Positions 1 to 9,708 are shown, numbered from the stretch's first letter. The stretch: 64,000 bases of DNA from Prolixibacter sp. SD074 (GCF_009617895.1 NZ_BLAW01000001.1:3215001-3279000); one strand, 5' to 3'. Translations and numbers: made by a program. The notes: generated by a model not told the origin, from the sequence alone.

Positions 1-1
1 T

Positions 2-100
2 AACCTGTTTGCCACCTATTACTTTACGCCGTTCTACGAAAGTGGACGCGGACCGGAAATGTATCCCTTCACCATTGGATTGGGGCTGATAAACTGGTAA
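2..100 (+). CDS. C-terminal end of an outer-membrane beta-barrel protein (partial)
   Basis: The reading frame is open from the window edge to a TAA at 98-100 and encodes 32 residues ending in ...GLGLINW. The tail resembles the end of the next gene: both have a Phe-Ala-x-Tyr strand, then PF(Y/F), a Gly-x-Gly/Gly-Pro turn, (M/L)YPF, and a short last strand. A terminal aromatic residue is typical of proteins inserted by the BAM machinery. The two genes therefore look like tandem duplicates. The rest of the gene lies outside the window. Confidence 0.6.
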   Translation, partial: NLFATYYFTPFYESGRGPEMYPFTIGLGLINW

Positions 101-198
101 TGAAATAACATAAAAACAACACAATGCTTGGGCCGGATTACGTCCGGCTCATTTTTTTTCTGCTGCTTTTTCGGTTAAATTTGTACAAACCTCGGTCC

Positions 199-1008
199 AT
201 GACTAGAAAATACCTGATATTCACAATAGCTATCCTGTTGTTCTCACAGATGGTTTGGGCACAACAAAACGATACCATAACCATTGTGCCGGCCAAACGT
301 CACCACGCTGTCTCCATAAATGATTTTATGGGGCACCAGGATGAGTACAAAAGTTTCTGGGACCGTGATTTTTCAGGTCACTGGAGCGGTTTTCACCTGG
401 GGGTTAATTTATTTCTGCAAAAGGACTATTCAGCTTATCCGCCTTCGCAGGACGGGTTCATGAACCTGAAAATCTGGCGTTCGTTCTCCTACCAGGTGAA
501 CTTTTGGCAAAAAAGCATTAGCCTGCAGCGTTATCACGATGCCATTGGCCTGGTTACTGGTTTGGGATTATGCTTCGACGATTATCGTTTTAATCCGGAA
601 TTGACCATTGAAACAGATGCAAACGGTGTTATTCAGCCCGTCTATCCCGGTTACGAGGAAATGCATAAATCCAAACTCAGTACGTTCTATGGAAGAATTC
701 CGCTGTTGTTGGAATTTCAGGTACCCATCGGGCATTTTCAGCGACGCTTCTGGATTTCGGGAGGTGTGGTGTTTGGTTATAAGTTGGGTAGCCATACCAT
801 ACTGAAATACCATCAGGATGGTATCGGTAAAAAAGTGAAGTTCCGTGATGAATTGTACCTGAATGATTTTCGTTACAGTTACACCGTTCGTATGGGATAC
901 CGTTGGTTCAACGTATTTGCCGAATATTCGCCGGTCCCGTTTTTCAAAGACGGCCATGGCCCGGTACTTTATCCTTTCTCTGCAGGCATGACATTGGTGA
1001 GTTTTTAA
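199..1008 (+). CDS. Outer-membrane beta-barrel protein, porin-like, unknown function
   Basis: The protein has 269 residues. I place the start at the ATG at 199 because a clear signal peptide follows at once (MTRKYLIFTIAILLFSQMVWA, cleaved before QQND); an upstream ATG at 124 would add a non-signal-like extension. The mature part alternates polar and hydrophobic residues and is rich in Tyr, Phe and Gly, as in 8- to 12-strand barrels, and it ends in Phe (LVSF). It has no ligand-binding motif I recognise. The preceding partial gene has a similar C-terminus, so this is probably one of a duplicated pair. The product should sit in the outer membrane; substrate and role are unknown. Confidence 0.7.
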   Translation: MTRKYLIFTIAILLFSQMVWAQQNDTITIVPAKRHHAVSINDFMGHQDEYKSFWDRDFSGHWSGFHLGVNLFLQKDYSAYPPSQDGFMNLKIWRSFSYQVNFWQKSISLQRYHDAIGLVTGLGLCFDDYRFNPELTIETDANGVIQPVYPGYEEMHKSKLSTFYGRIPLLLEFQVPIGHFQRRFWISGGVVFGYKLGSHTILKYHQDGIGKKVKFRDELYLNDFRYSYTVRMGYRWFNVFAEYSPVPFFKDGHGPVLYPFSAGMTLVSF

Positions 1009-1118
1009 GCGCGGTTTCCCCGGAAGAAATTGACAATGTTCCTGAAGTTCTTTCTTTTTCCATTCCCTGAATTTGACTTAATTGCAACCGGAAAAACATA
1101 AATCGAATTAATAAAGCT

Positions 1119-1829
1119 ATGCAACTTTTACTCATCAGTAATTCGACGATGGCCGGTGAGCCATATCTCGATTACCCTAAACATGAAATCAAAAAATTTC
1201 TTGGCGATAAACCCGTAAAAGCACTGTTTATTCCTTATGCGGCGGTTACGTTTTCATTCGATGATTACGAAGCGAAAGCAGGGCAACGTTTTGCCGAAAT
1301 CGGGCATCACGTGCGTGGAATTCATCATTACGACGACCCGGTAAAAGCGGTGGAAGAGGCCGAAGCCATTGTGGTGGGCGGCGGAAACACCTGGCAGCTG
1401 GTGCGCATGTTGCACGATAACAACCTGATGAACCCCATTGCTAAACGAGTAGCGAACGGAATGCCCTACATTGGATGGAGCGCCGGCTCGAACGTGGCTT
1501 GTCCCACACTGCGTACCACCAACGATATGCCCATTATCGATCCGCTGGGATTCGATTGTCTGAAGCTGGTCCCTTTCCAGATCAACCCGCATTACCAGGA
1601 TAAAAATCCGGATGGGCATGCCGGTGAAACCCGCGAGCAGCGCATCGAAGAGTTCCTGGAAGTAAATCCCGATACCTATGTGGTGGGCTTACGCGAAGGA
1701 ACCATGCTGAAGTACGATGACGGTAAGCTTTCGCTGATTGGAAACCTCATGGCCAGGATTTTCAAAAAGGACCAGAAACCACTCGAACTAAGTAGTGAAG
1801 ACAATTTCAACTTCCTGCTAAAGGATTAA
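1119..1829 (+). CDS. pepE: Dipeptidase E (alpha-aspartyl dipeptidase, peptidase family S51)
   Basis: The protein has 236 residues, the usual length for peptidase E, a cytoplasmic serine peptidase that hydrolyses dipeptides with N-terminal aspartate. The class-I glutamine amidotransferase-like fold shows as VVGGGNT (about residues 85-91), followed by the nucleophile elbow GWSAGSN with Ser121 as predicted nucleophile. A conserved His follows in NPHYQ near residue 158, and RIEEF near residue 173. The start at 1119 gives the canonical beta-strand MQLLLISNS. It stands alone, with a hairpin after the stop (1856-1895) that separates it from the convergent gene. Confidence 0.93.
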   Translation: MQLLLISNSTMAGEPYLDYPKHEIKKFLGDKPVKALFIPYAAVTFSFDDYEAKAGQRFAEIGHHVRGIHHYDDPVKAVEEAEAIVVGGGNTWQLVRMLHDNNLMNPIAKRVANGMPYIGWSAGSNVACPTLRTTNDMPIIDPLGFDCLKLVPFQINPHYQDKNPDGHAGETREQRIEEFLEVNPDTYVVGLREGTMLKYDDGKLSLIGNLMARIFKKDQKPLELSSEDNFNFLLKD

Positions 1830-1855
1830 TTTTGCATGTCGGTAACGCGTGAATG

Positions 1856-1895
1856 AACCTGTTAACGGGTCACTTTCACCCGTTTCCGGCAGGTT
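1856..1895. terminator. Inverted repeat between convergent genes, likely bidirectional terminator
   Basis: A 7-bp perfect stem (aacgggt at 1864-1870, acccgtt at 1878-1884) sits inside a second 6-bp stem (aacctg at 1856-1861, caggtt at 1890-1895). It lies between pepE (ends 1829) and the convergent gene ending at 1932. No long T-run follows, so termination is inferred from structure and position. Confidence 0.5.
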
Positions 1896-1931
1896 CCCGC
1901 TTATTCCCGGTCGGTCTGGTGCCTGCGGGTT

Positions 1932-2639
1932 TCAACTGGTTGGTTCGCCTGCAATAATCACCGAACCTAGCGCCCCGGTGCGTAATGAACGGGTTTTCAT
2001 CCGGCTTCGTACCTCAATGCTGTATTCACCAACCGCAAGCCCTTTCGGAATAAGAAAAAGCAGTTGGGAGAAGCTGTTTCGGTAAACCGTTTCCACCCGA
2101 TAACTGCGATTACCCTCACCCTTGAAAAAAATTCCTTCATCCGGAGAGTCTGCATCGAATTGCAGGTATCGTCCCCGGATAATCGCCGGTCCCCCCGTGG
2201 TGGCTTTCCCGTTGATGATGCCGCTGCTGGCATCGGTAAATTGATCGGGTTCGGGGCCTGGATGACCAGGGGAGACTTTGTGGGTATGTACCTTTTTAGG
2301 TACTTCTTTCAGTTGGCTTCCCGGCCTGATTTTTACGTTAATGGTATGACGTTGGCTTGAGAAGATGTCTGCCGGTCCGTCAAAATTGCCTTTTATGCTG
2401 CACTGTGCATGAAAAAGAGGAGTAGATACAACCCCTCCTTCGGCCAGTACATTCTCTACTTCTTCCATAAAAAGTGCCAGTACTGCTTGAATAGCGCCCG
2501 GAGAAATACCGGAATGCCGCTGAATCATATTTCTCTCGATGTCTTCCAGATTATACTTCCGGCGATTTTTGATGAGAGCCCTGAAGGTTTTCTTTCCTGT
2601 TATTACCGGATTCGGATATAAAGCATACGTAATTGCCAT
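1932..2639 (-). CDS. HU-like DNA-binding protein with C-terminal Ig-like domain (DUF4469 type)
   Basis: The protein has 235 residues. The N-terminal ~115 residues match the divergent HU/IHF-like proteins of Bacteroidetes: they begin AITYALYPNPV, then a helical segment with IERNMIQRHSGISPGAI, then VENVLAEGGVVSTPLF. A linker rich in Pro, His and Lys (about 112-130) leads to a C-terminal beta domain of about 95 residues (GIINGKATTGGPAIIRGRYL... to VIIAGEPTS), like the DUF4469 Ig-fold seen in this family. The protein probably binds DNA; its exact role is unknown in the family. The gene is monocistronic and follows a very AT-rich upstream region. Confidence 0.75.
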   Translation of the reverse strand: MAITYALYPNPVITGKKTFRALIKNRRKYNLEDIERNMIQRHSGISPGAIQAVLALFMEEVENVLAEGGVVSTPLFHAQCSIKGNFDGPADIFSSQRHTINVKIRPGSQLKEVPKKVHTHKVSPGHPGPEPDQFTDASSGIINGKATTGGPAIIRGRYLQFDADSPDEGIFFKGEGNRSYRVETVYRNSFSQLLFLIPKGLAVGEYSIEVRSRMKTRSLRTGALGSVIIAGEPTS

Positions 2640-2662
2640 CGCTTCTCCTTCTATCTAATTAG

Positions 2663-2733
2663 ATCATATTATATATATAATATTAATCAAATTAAATATA
2701 TAATAAAAGTAAAATCATATATATAATATGAAT
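2663..2733. repeat. AT-rich repeated palindromic segments upstream of the HU-like gene
   Basis: Two similar AT-only blocks, about 2663-2684 and 2714-2730, both begin atcatat and contain atatataatat, so they are direct copies and each is nearly self-complementary. They lie 25-95 bp upstream of the HU-like gene start (2639). HU/IHF-family proteins favour bendable AT-rich DNA, so this could be a promoter region with self-binding sites; that is inference. The rest of 2740-2918 shows nothing recognisable. Confidence 0.4.
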
Positions 2734-2918
2734 AGAGTAATAATTATAATTCAAACTGATATAACAGAAGGTAACAATGTGAGGGATGATAGTATGCCTG
2801 AAAAGGAAAGCCCGGGGTAGAAAAGCTTCCACCCCGGGCCTTGAACAGGTTATGGCATTGGTATGGGCAACATCAGCCGCCCCAATGCAGCATTTATCAG
2901 TTAAAAATCCTTTTGGTT

Positions 2919-3769
2919 TTATTCTTCTTTCAGCACCTCCACCGGGTTACGATTAGCGGCTTTATAACTTTGCCAGGTTACCGCAGCAACGGCAATAACG
3001 AGTGTGAACAGAGCTGCCGAAGCAAAAATCCACCAGCTTAAAGCGGTTTTCCATGCGAAATTTTCGAGCCATTTGTGCATGAGGTACCGTGGGAACACCG
3101 ATAATAAACGCTGAAATCACCCATTTCAGGATATCGGCATTGAGCATCGACATGATGGAACCGGCCGAAGCGCCATTTACTTTCCGCACGCCAATTTCCT
3201 TTCTGCGGGTTACTCCCGAATACATAGCCAGCGCCCATAATCCCAGGCAGGCGATGAATACGGCTAAAGCCGAGAAAAAGCCGAATACGGAACCAAAATG
3301 CTGATCGGACAGGAATACCAGTACGATGGGAACCCAAAACGTGGAATCTTTCCACAGTTGGAACGGAATATTCTTTCCGGTGAGTTGATTAAACCCTCCA
3401 ACCGAAACCCGCATGACACCAATGGCCAGAACGAGAGCGACACCATTCACCAGTAACGATTCCATCAGAAACTGAATGATGATATGTATTTTCGAAGCGC
3501 CCGAAACTTTGCGGACACTCACTTCCCGGGCACGGTCCAGCGCCCTCGCAGTCGTCGGTCATGGTTGAGCCCTCGAAAAAGCGCGATTCTACCCGGTAAA
3601 TGCGGTTGGCGTTGTGGTGCATGTTATCATAGCTGAACTCGAAATTCACGTAGTTCAGTATCAGCAGCGAAACCGTCATTCCGATGGCCAAGCCGAGGAT
3701 GTTGGTGGCCGTGAATAGTTTGTTTTTCAGCAGATGGCGGATAGCCGCCAGGAGGTAATTTCGTAGCAT
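2919..3769 (-). pseudogene. Decayed MacB/FtsX-type ABC transporter permease
   Basis: Start (MLRNYLLAAIRHLLKNKLF...) and end (...NPVEVLKEE, stop at 2919-2921) of a permease are both present, but only 851 bp separate them, against about 2.35 kb for the two intact permeases upstream. Three lesions are visible. After MTDD (near 3560) the frame breaks and sequence resumes at ALDRAREVSVRKVSGAS, the first FtsX repeat, so most of the first periplasmic domain is missing. After VPIVLVFL (near 3320) it jumps to FGSVFGFFSALAVFIACLG, so the second periplasmic domain is missing. Near 3075-3090 a one-base shift separates FIIGVP from HKWLENFAWKTALSW. It is the last gene of the efflux operon and cannot make a working permease. 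Confidence 0.88.
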
Positions 3770-3826
3770 CGTTTAGTTAAAGGTTTAGCACAAGTTCTCC
3801 AGTATAGGTGGCAAGTTTACAGGTGC

Positions 3827-4015
3827 TTAGTTTCTTATTATCTCTTCTTCCACTTCTCCGTCAACCAGCCGGATAATGCGTTTCCCGTATTGAGCAAACT
3901 CCTGGTTGTGCGTCACCTGGATGATGGTCATGCCTTCGTCGTTCAGCTTTTTCAGGATGTAGGTCCGTTCGTATTTGTTGTCGTAATACTTGTAAATTTT
4001 TTTCAGGCTGATCAT
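3827..4015 (-). pseudogene. Internally deleted ABC transporter ATPase
   Basis: This open frame of 62 codons joins the N-terminus of a MacB-type ATPase (MISLKKIYKYYDNKYERTYILK) directly to its C-terminus (KLNDEGMTIIQVTHNQEFAQYGKRII...). The Walker A, Q-loop, signature and Walker B motifs that should lie between are all absent, so roughly 150 residues were removed in frame. The switch histidine (VTH) survives. The fragment sits between an intact permease and a decayed one, as if a second ATPase-permease unit of the operon had been lost. It cannot bind ATP. Translation of the short product is possible but not shown. Confidence 0.85.
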
Positions 4016-4043
4016 GATAATGTATGTTTAATGCGTTCGTGTT

Positions 4044-6395
4044 TTATTCGTATCGAAGGGCATCTGCCGGGTTGCGGGTGGCAGCTTTCCAGCTTTGCCA
4101 GCCAACGGCAACGGTGGCCACCAGTAGGGCGAACAGACCGCTAAAAATGAAGTAGCCCGGATGCAACGAAACGCGGTTGGCGTAATTGCTGAGCCAGGTG
4201 TTCAGTGCGAAATAGTCAGCCGCAAAAGCCACCAGCATGGCAGCAACTACCCAGATGAGCATGTCGAGAAGCAACAGCTGCAATATTTCCCGTACCGAAC
4301 TTCCCATCACTTTGCGGACGCCAATTTCCTTGGTCCGGCGGGCAGTGGTAAAAATCGACAGCGCCATAATGCCCATGAAACTGATGATGATGGCGAGCAA
4401 GGTTCCGGCTGATACCAATCGCACCACCCGTTCTTCATTGGCAAATTTCGCATTGTACCGGTTGGTTATTTCGTACGAGTTGAAAATAAAGTTGAGGTCG
4501 TATTGCTTGAAGATTGATGCCACCTGTTTTTGGTCGGCTTTGGTAAATTGGCCCGGAACCCTGAGATAAAGGCAGTTCACGTTATCGCTGTAATTGGTCA
4601 GCATCAACGGGGCAATTTTTTTGCTGCTGCCGTAGTCATAGTAGAAATTGTTAACGACTCCGATAATCTTCATCGGGTCTTTGTACATGGTGACCAGTTT
4701 TCCGATAGGATTTTTCAACCCCAGCATTTTTACAGCGGCTTCGTTTAAAATCACCGCCTGACGATCGTCAAACCGATCGTCAAAGAACCGGCCTTGAAGG
4801 AGCTGCAATTGCATTGTTTTCCCGAATCCGGGGTGAATTCGAAGTTCATTAATAGGCTTAAGGTTGCCCGATGCATCGGCATACAACTTTAGTCCCTGAC
4901 CACTGGTACCTCCTCCCATGTTGTGCACAGAGGCTGCAGCACTCTCGACAAACGGAAGTTTGCTGAGCTCATCTTTTATGGCGTGTCTGTGAGCTTTGGT
5001 ATCCTTATTCAGTCCGGAAATTTCGATGACATGGGAAACATTGAAACCTAACGGAATATCTTTCAGATAATGAATCTGGGAACGAATAACCACCAACGAG
5101 GTAATCAGGAAAATAGCTACAGAAAACTGCACAACCACCGATGCGATTGACAAGGGACTTTTCTTGCGTTTGTTGTCGCGCTGACCTTTTAAGCCGGTAA
5201 CCAGATTAACGCCTGACAAGTGAAAGGAAGGGTAAGCGCCACTAATTAACACCAGCAAAACAAGAAAGCCTAATACAATGAGAATCCCGGCAGGAGAGAA
5301 CAATTCGGAAGCAGGTAGGGTGCGTTGCATCAGGTGGGCAAACCACGGTCGGGCCATTTCGGTTATCCAGACAGCCAGGAATAACGCAACAAAACTGATG
5401 ACTCCCGTTTCGGTATAAAACAGTTTGGCCAGCGTCCACTTATCTGCGCCCAACGCTTTGCGTGAAGCAATTTCTTTAATTCTTTTCTCTCCGTGAAGGA
5501 CATACAGGTTGATGTAATTGATCGTTGCGATCAGGAGAATGAAAAAGGCCAAACCGGCAATGAGGAATATACGGCCCATACTTCCTTTTTCCGAAAAATC
5601 GTAATCTGCTTTGGTGTGCAGGTGAATCCGGGTGAGTGGCTCAGTACCCGAAGTAACTTTTAAGCTGTAAGTATCGGCCCACGGCTTCATCAGTTCTGCA
5701 TTGACCCGGTTGATTTGCACCAGGGTTTGCGAGCGATTGGCGTGGGGATTCAACAGAAAGTAGGTGAAGAAATTGAGCCCGCCGAACTCTTCAGGATGGA
5801 CGGAAGACATGGAAGCCAGCAAATCGAATTGAAAATGTGTGGTAGAGGGCAGTTTGCGAATAATCCCGGTGACCGTGAATGGTTGGTCGGAAATGGAAAT
5901 GGCTTCCCCGGTGCAATCGGTCGTTCCGAAGAGTTGATTGGCCATTTGTGCTGTAAGTACAACGGTATTGATATCGCGAAGAGCCGTTTTTGAGTTTCCG
6001 GTAAGGAGGTTTAATCCGAAAACCTGAAAGAACCCCGGATCGGCGTACAGCAGTTCTTTCTTTTCAAACCGCTGTGTTTTGGTATCGACATTGACATCCC
6101 AGCCGCGATACAATTGCGTGGCTGCTTCAATGCCGGGTACCTTTGCGGGAATTTCGGTATAGGCCTTACGAAGACTTATCGGATAATTCTCTGTTGATTG
6201 CTTCTCTGCGACGTGGTTGATTAGTCGGACAACCCGGTCTTTGGTCGGGAATTGCTGGTCGTAGCTTAGTTCATGGCGGATATAAACCGAGAGCAGCAGA
6301 AAGGCCGCCAGTCCGAATGCCAGGCCGGGAAGGGTAACGAAAAGTAATAGTGGATTTCGTTTTAATATGCGGAAGGTGTAACGAAGTTGTTTCAT
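4044..6395 (-). CDS. MacB/FtsX-family ABC transporter permease
   Basis: The protein has 783 residues with the two-part architecture of Bacteroidota FtsX-like permeases: a first transmembrane helix (about 15-38, PLLLFVTLPGLAFGLAAFLL), a periplasmic MacB-type domain (about 45-260), and a first FtsX block of three helices with the landmark RIKEIASRKALGA near 310. A second single helix (about 415-440), a second periplasmic domain, and a final FtsX block with RRTKEIGVRKVMGSS near 690 complete it, ending NPADALRYE. It should pair with the ATPase at 6552-7229 and the adaptor at 9709-10968 in an inner-membrane complex that works from the periplasm. The substrate is unknown; peptides, lipids or toxic compounds are all possible. 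Confidence 0.87.
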   Translation of the reverse strand: MKQLRYTFRILKRNPLLLFVTLPGLAFGLAAFLLLSVYIRHELSYDQQFPTKDRVVRLINHVAEKQSTENYPISLRKAYTEIPAKVPGIEAATQLYRGWDVNVDTKTQRFEKKELLYADPGFFQVFGLNLLTGNSKTALRDINTVVLTAQMANQLFGTTDCTGEAISISDQPFTVTGIIRKLPSTTHFQFDLLASMSSVHPEEFGGLNFFTYFLLNPHANRSQTLVQINRVNAELMKPWADTYSLKVTSGTEPLTRIHLHTKADYDFSEKGSMGRIFLIAGLAFFILLIATINYINLYVLHGEKRIKEIASRKALGADKWTLAKLFYTETGVISFVALFLAVWITEMARPWFAHLMQRTLPASELFSPAGILIVLGFLVLLVLISGAYPSFHLSGVNLVTGLKGQRDNKRKKSPLSIASVVVQFSVAIFLITSLVVIRSQIHYLKDIPLGFNVSHVIEISGLNKDTKAHRHAIKDELSKLPFVESAAASVHNMGGGTSGQGLKLYADASGNLKPINELRIHPGFGKTMQLQLLQGRFFDDRFDDRQAVILNEAAVKMLGLKNPIGKLVTMYKDPMKIIGVVNNFYYDYGSSKKIAPLMLTNYSDNVNCLYLRVPGQFTKADQKQVASIFKQYDLNFIFNSYEITNRYNAKFANEERVVRLVSAGTLLAIIISFMGIMALSIFTTARRTKEIGVRKVMGSSVREILQLLLLDMLIWVVAAMLVAFAADYFALNTWLSNYANRVSLHPGYFIFSGLFALLVATVAVGWQSWKAATRNPADALRYE

Positions 6396-6551
6396 GGGAC
6401 AAGGTTTTATGTTCAGCTTTCCCTCTTCACGATTTCTCTCTGCTCTGGCTGTTCCACGTTAAGGCTAATTGAAAAACAGGAAACAGGATGGGCAAAATCT
6501 CAATGGAAGCTGCACCATCCTCGGTAGTTCGTCTTATGGATGAAAAAGAAC

Positions 6552-7229
6552 TTATCGGTTATGCTTTTCGGTAATAATCTGACCGTCGAACAGGTTGATG
6601 ATGCGATGGGCAAAATCGGCGTCGTGCTGCGAGTGGGTCACCATCACAATGGTGGTTCCCTCTTCATTCAGTTCCGACAGCAGGTTCATTACTTCCAACC
6701 CGTTATTGGAGTCGAGGTTACCGGTGGGCTCATCGGCAAGGATGAGGCCCGGATTGGCTGCCACAGCCCGCGCAATGGCCACACGCTGCTGCTGACCTCC
6801 TGATAATTGCCGTGGAAAGTGCTTCCGCCGGTGACTGATTTTCATCCGTCCCAGAATTTTCTCAACACGCTCTTTGCGTTCCGAAGCTTTCATCTTCAGG
6901 TAAATGAGTGGCATTTCAACATTTTCGAAAACCGTTAGCTCGTCAATCAGGTTAAAACTTTGGAAGACAAAGCCAATGTTTCCTTTACGCAGCCGGGTAC
7001 GATCCCGTTCCCGCATTTTCGAAACTTCCACACCGTCGAACAGATAGGTGCCTGCCGAAGGATTATCGAGCAACCCGACAATGTTCAGTAACGTTGATTT
7101 GCCGCAACCCGAAGGGCCCATAATGGCCACAAATTCGCCTTTCTTTACGTTGAAGTTGACCTCATTCAGGGCCGTTGTTTCCACCTCTTCGGTTTGGAAA
7201 ACTTTGGTCAGATTTTCAGTTTGTATCAT
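6552..7229 (-). CDS. ABC transporter ATP-binding protein (MacB/LolD type)
   Basis: The protein has 225 residues, the normal size. All motifs are intact: Walker A GPSGCGKST (about 39-47), Q-loop FVFQSFNL, signature LSGGQQQR, Walker B LILADEPTG, D-loop NLDS, and switch histidine in MVTHSQ. It would power the permeases encoded on each side. The gene lies 49 bp downstream of one permease and 156 bp upstream of the other. It is the only complete ATPase of this operon, so it may serve both intact permeases. Confidence 0.93.
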   Translation of the reverse strand: MIQTENLTKVFQTEEVETTALNEVNFNVKKGEFVAIMGPSGCGKSTLLNIVGLLDNPSAGTYLFDGVEVSKMRERDRTRLRKGNIGFVFQSFNLIDELTVFENVEMPLIYLKMKASERKERVEKILGRMKISHRRKHFPRQLSGGQQQRVAIARAVAANPGLILADEPTGNLDSNNGLEVMNLLSELNEEGTTIVMVTHSQHDADFAHRIINLFDGQIITEKHNR

Positions 7230-7277
7230 GATGCTAAGATTTTGTAGTCGATATATTTTGTGAAAATTTAATCAGAA

Positions 7278-9656
7278 TTATTCATTTCGTAAACTGTCAA
7301 CCGGGTTGGTATTGGCTGCTCTATAACTGAAATAGTTAATGACCGTCAGGCAAATACTAAGGACAATCATGGCAGCGCTAAAAAATACCCACCAGGGCAG
7401 GTTAGTCCGGTACGCAAAGTTTTGCAACCATTGGTTCATGAAATACCAGGCCAAAGGAACAGCTATCATCACTGCAATGCCAATCCATCGAATAAAGCTT
7501 TGATTCAATAGAATAAGTATCTGCAGGGTCGAAGCTCCGTTGGTTTTGCGCAGGGCAATTTCTTTCGAACGCTTTTGTGTCAGGTAAGTCACCAGGCCGA
7601 TGATACCAATCAGAGCAATCAGCAGTGACATAAGTGTCCCAAATTGAATGAAGTTGGCCAGCTTGTTTTCACGGCTGTACAATGCTTCATATTTCTGATC
7701 GAGAAATTTGATGGATGGTGCCGGTGCTGACGAAAATTTCGACCAGGTATCTTTTATGTATTGCTCTGTTTGTGTCAGGTTTCCGGGCTGTACTTTCAAG
7801 AGGATATACTGTTGCCATCCCGGATTATCGGTCAGCCAGAAGGCCATGGGTTGTAATTCCTCCCGCAAGGAAGAGAACGTAACGTTTTTGGCTACACCAA
7901 TCACATGGCCATCACCACCCAATGCCGGGAAAGATACATCCAGCGGATTTTTCCATCCAAAGTTCTGCACCGCTTTTTCGTTCACGATTAAATCATTCCG
8001 GTCTGCAGCTATATTTTGAGAGAAGGCACGGCCCTTATCGATTTTGATGTGAAAGAAACCGAGGAACCGTTCATCAACCGGCCAGGCCCAGAGTGTGACA
8101 TGCTGATCGCCTATGTCGCGCCCCCATGACATTTGTACCTGTCCGGGAACAAAGCCTGTGTACGTATAATTGGTAATTTGTTGATCCTTCATTAATTCTT
8201 CGGCGAAAGCCCGGCCATGCCGGGTGATGGAGCCATTGGCCTGCAGGTAAACTACGTTGTTGGGAGATAAACCGGTATCGAAGTTTTTCCAGAAATTCAG
8301 CTGCCGGTGAATGGTGAAAGCTCCAATAATGAGCGCAGTGGAAATGACCAGCTGTAACGTGGTCAATGTTCCTCTCAGGAATTTTCCGTTACCGGAAAAC
8401 TGAACTTCCCCATGCAGGATTTTGGCCGGTTCGGCCGATGAGAGGAGGTATGCCGGATACAGACCGGCAAAGAAACCGAACAGGATGGCCAGGCCGGTTG
8501 GAAGCAGGAATAAATCGGCGTTGTTCATCATGGACAAATCCTGGTAAGGAAGAATATCCTGCATATCGGTTCCCAGTAGTTCAACCGCTATAGTCGCCAG
8601 CAAGAAAGCTATCAAAGCGAGAGCAATGGCTTCGAAAATGATTTGTAACTGTACCTGGAAGCGTGTCGCCCCCAATGCCCGTTGAATTCCCAATTGGTGA
8701 ATCCGCTTGCCGGCCTGAACGGAAATCAGGTTGATATAATTGACAAAGGCCATGAGCAAAATCAAAAAAGCTACCGACCCGAATATTTTCAAGAACAGGG
8801 GATTAATAGAGTTGAGGAAGTCGGTGCTTCCGTCACTGTTGAGGTGAATATCCTTGAGTGGTTTTAGATAAAGTAGTCTATCCCAATGAACACTCTTTTT
8901 GAAAGCGTTGAAGTCCTTTGTCATACTTCCCGCATTGGCTTCAATTGTTTGGGCGGTTTCATCGGGGTTGGCACCTTGCTTTAACAGAAAAAACAACACA
9001 TAGCTATATTCCGAAGCCAAATTGGCACCGCTGTTCGGATTTTCCGTTTCGGTAGCCATCGAAAAGAAGCAATCAGTCTTAACAGACGAATTGGACGGAA
9101 TGTCCTTCATCACACCAGTAATGGTGAACGGGGTTCTTCCCCGTATGTACACAATCTGCTTACCAACCGGGTTCTCGCCGCCAAATATTTTGTGGGCGAG
9201 CGACTGGGATATGACAGCAGTAAGGGGTTTGCTCAATGCTGTTTCCGGGTTTCCCTGAAGCAATGGGAACGTGAATGTGCTGAAAACTTCCTTGCTGGCG
9301 AAAATAGGTGTTGCCAGGTAATTGTTTTCAGGTTTATCAGTGCGGTGAACATTGTTTAGGTTGGGCAATTGATGAAATACGGTGACGGCTTCTACCTCGG
9401 GAATGGAATTACCGATTTCTTTTTTCAGTAATGCCGGGAGCGTAGCCTGACGCTTTCCCTGGTCTATTTTGGCGGTCAACAGGTATATACGGTTGTAATT
9501 CTTGTTGAATTTATCGTAGCTCAGTTCATGTTGCAGGTAAATCATGATGAGCAGGAAACCAAAGAAAGCCAGCGTAAGGCCTAAAATGTTGAGCAAGGTC
9601 GTCAGTTTCTGCTTTAACAGGCTTTTCAGCGCAATTTTAAGTCCTTTAAATATCAT
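7278..9656 (-). CDS. MacB/FtsX-family ABC transporter permease
   Basis: The protein has 792 residues with the same layout as the permease at 4044-6395: an N-terminal helix (TTLLNILGLTLAFFGFLLI), a MacB-type periplasmic domain, an FtsX block with RIHQLGIQRALGA near 320, a second helix and periplasmic domain, and a final FtsX block with KRSKEIALRKTNGAS near 690, ending NPVDSLRNE. The start at 9656 lies 52 bp downstream of the adaptor gene's stop, so the two are probably cotranscribed. The substrate cannot be read from the sequence. Confidence 0.87.
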   Translation of the reverse strand: MIFKGLKIALKSLLKQKLTTLLNILGLTLAFFGFLLIMIYLQHELSYDKFNKNYNRIYLLTAKIDQGKRQATLPALLKKEIGNSIPEVEAVTVFHQLPNLNNVHRTDKPENNYLATPIFASKEVFSTFTFPLLQGNPETALSKPLTAVISQSLAHKIFGGENPVGKQIVYIRGRTPFTITGVMKDIPSNSSVKTDCFFSMATETENPNSGANLASEYSYVLFFLLKQGANPDETAQTIEANAGSMTKDFNAFKKSVHWDRLLYLKPLKDIHLNSDGSTDFLNSINPLFLKIFGSVAFLILLMAFVNYINLISVQAGKRIHQLGIQRALGATRFQVQLQIIFEAIALALIAFLLATIAVELLGTDMQDILPYQDLSMMNNADLFLLPTGLAILFGFFAGLYPAYLLSSAEPAKILHGEVQFSGNGKFLRGTLTTLQLVISTALIIGAFTIHRQLNFWKNFDTGLSPNNVVYLQANGSITRHGRAFAEELMKDQQITNYTYTGFVPGQVQMSWGRDIGDQHVTLWAWPVDERFLGFFHIKIDKGRAFSQNIAADRNDLIVNEKAVQNFGWKNPLDVSFPALGGDGHVIGVAKNVTFSSLREELQPMAFWLTDNPGWQQYILLKVQPGNLTQTEQYIKDTWSKFSSAPAPSIKFLDQKYEALYSRENKLANFIQFGTLMSLLIALIGIIGLVTYLTQKRSKEIALRKTNGASTLQILILLNQSFIRWIGIAVMIAVPLAWYFMNQWLQNFAYRTNLPWWVFFSAAMIVLSICLTVINYFSYRAANTNPVDSLRNE

Positions 9657-9708
9657 CGTTGTTCCAGTATTTCGTTTGATAGATTGTGATATGCTTTATC
9701 TCACAGGT

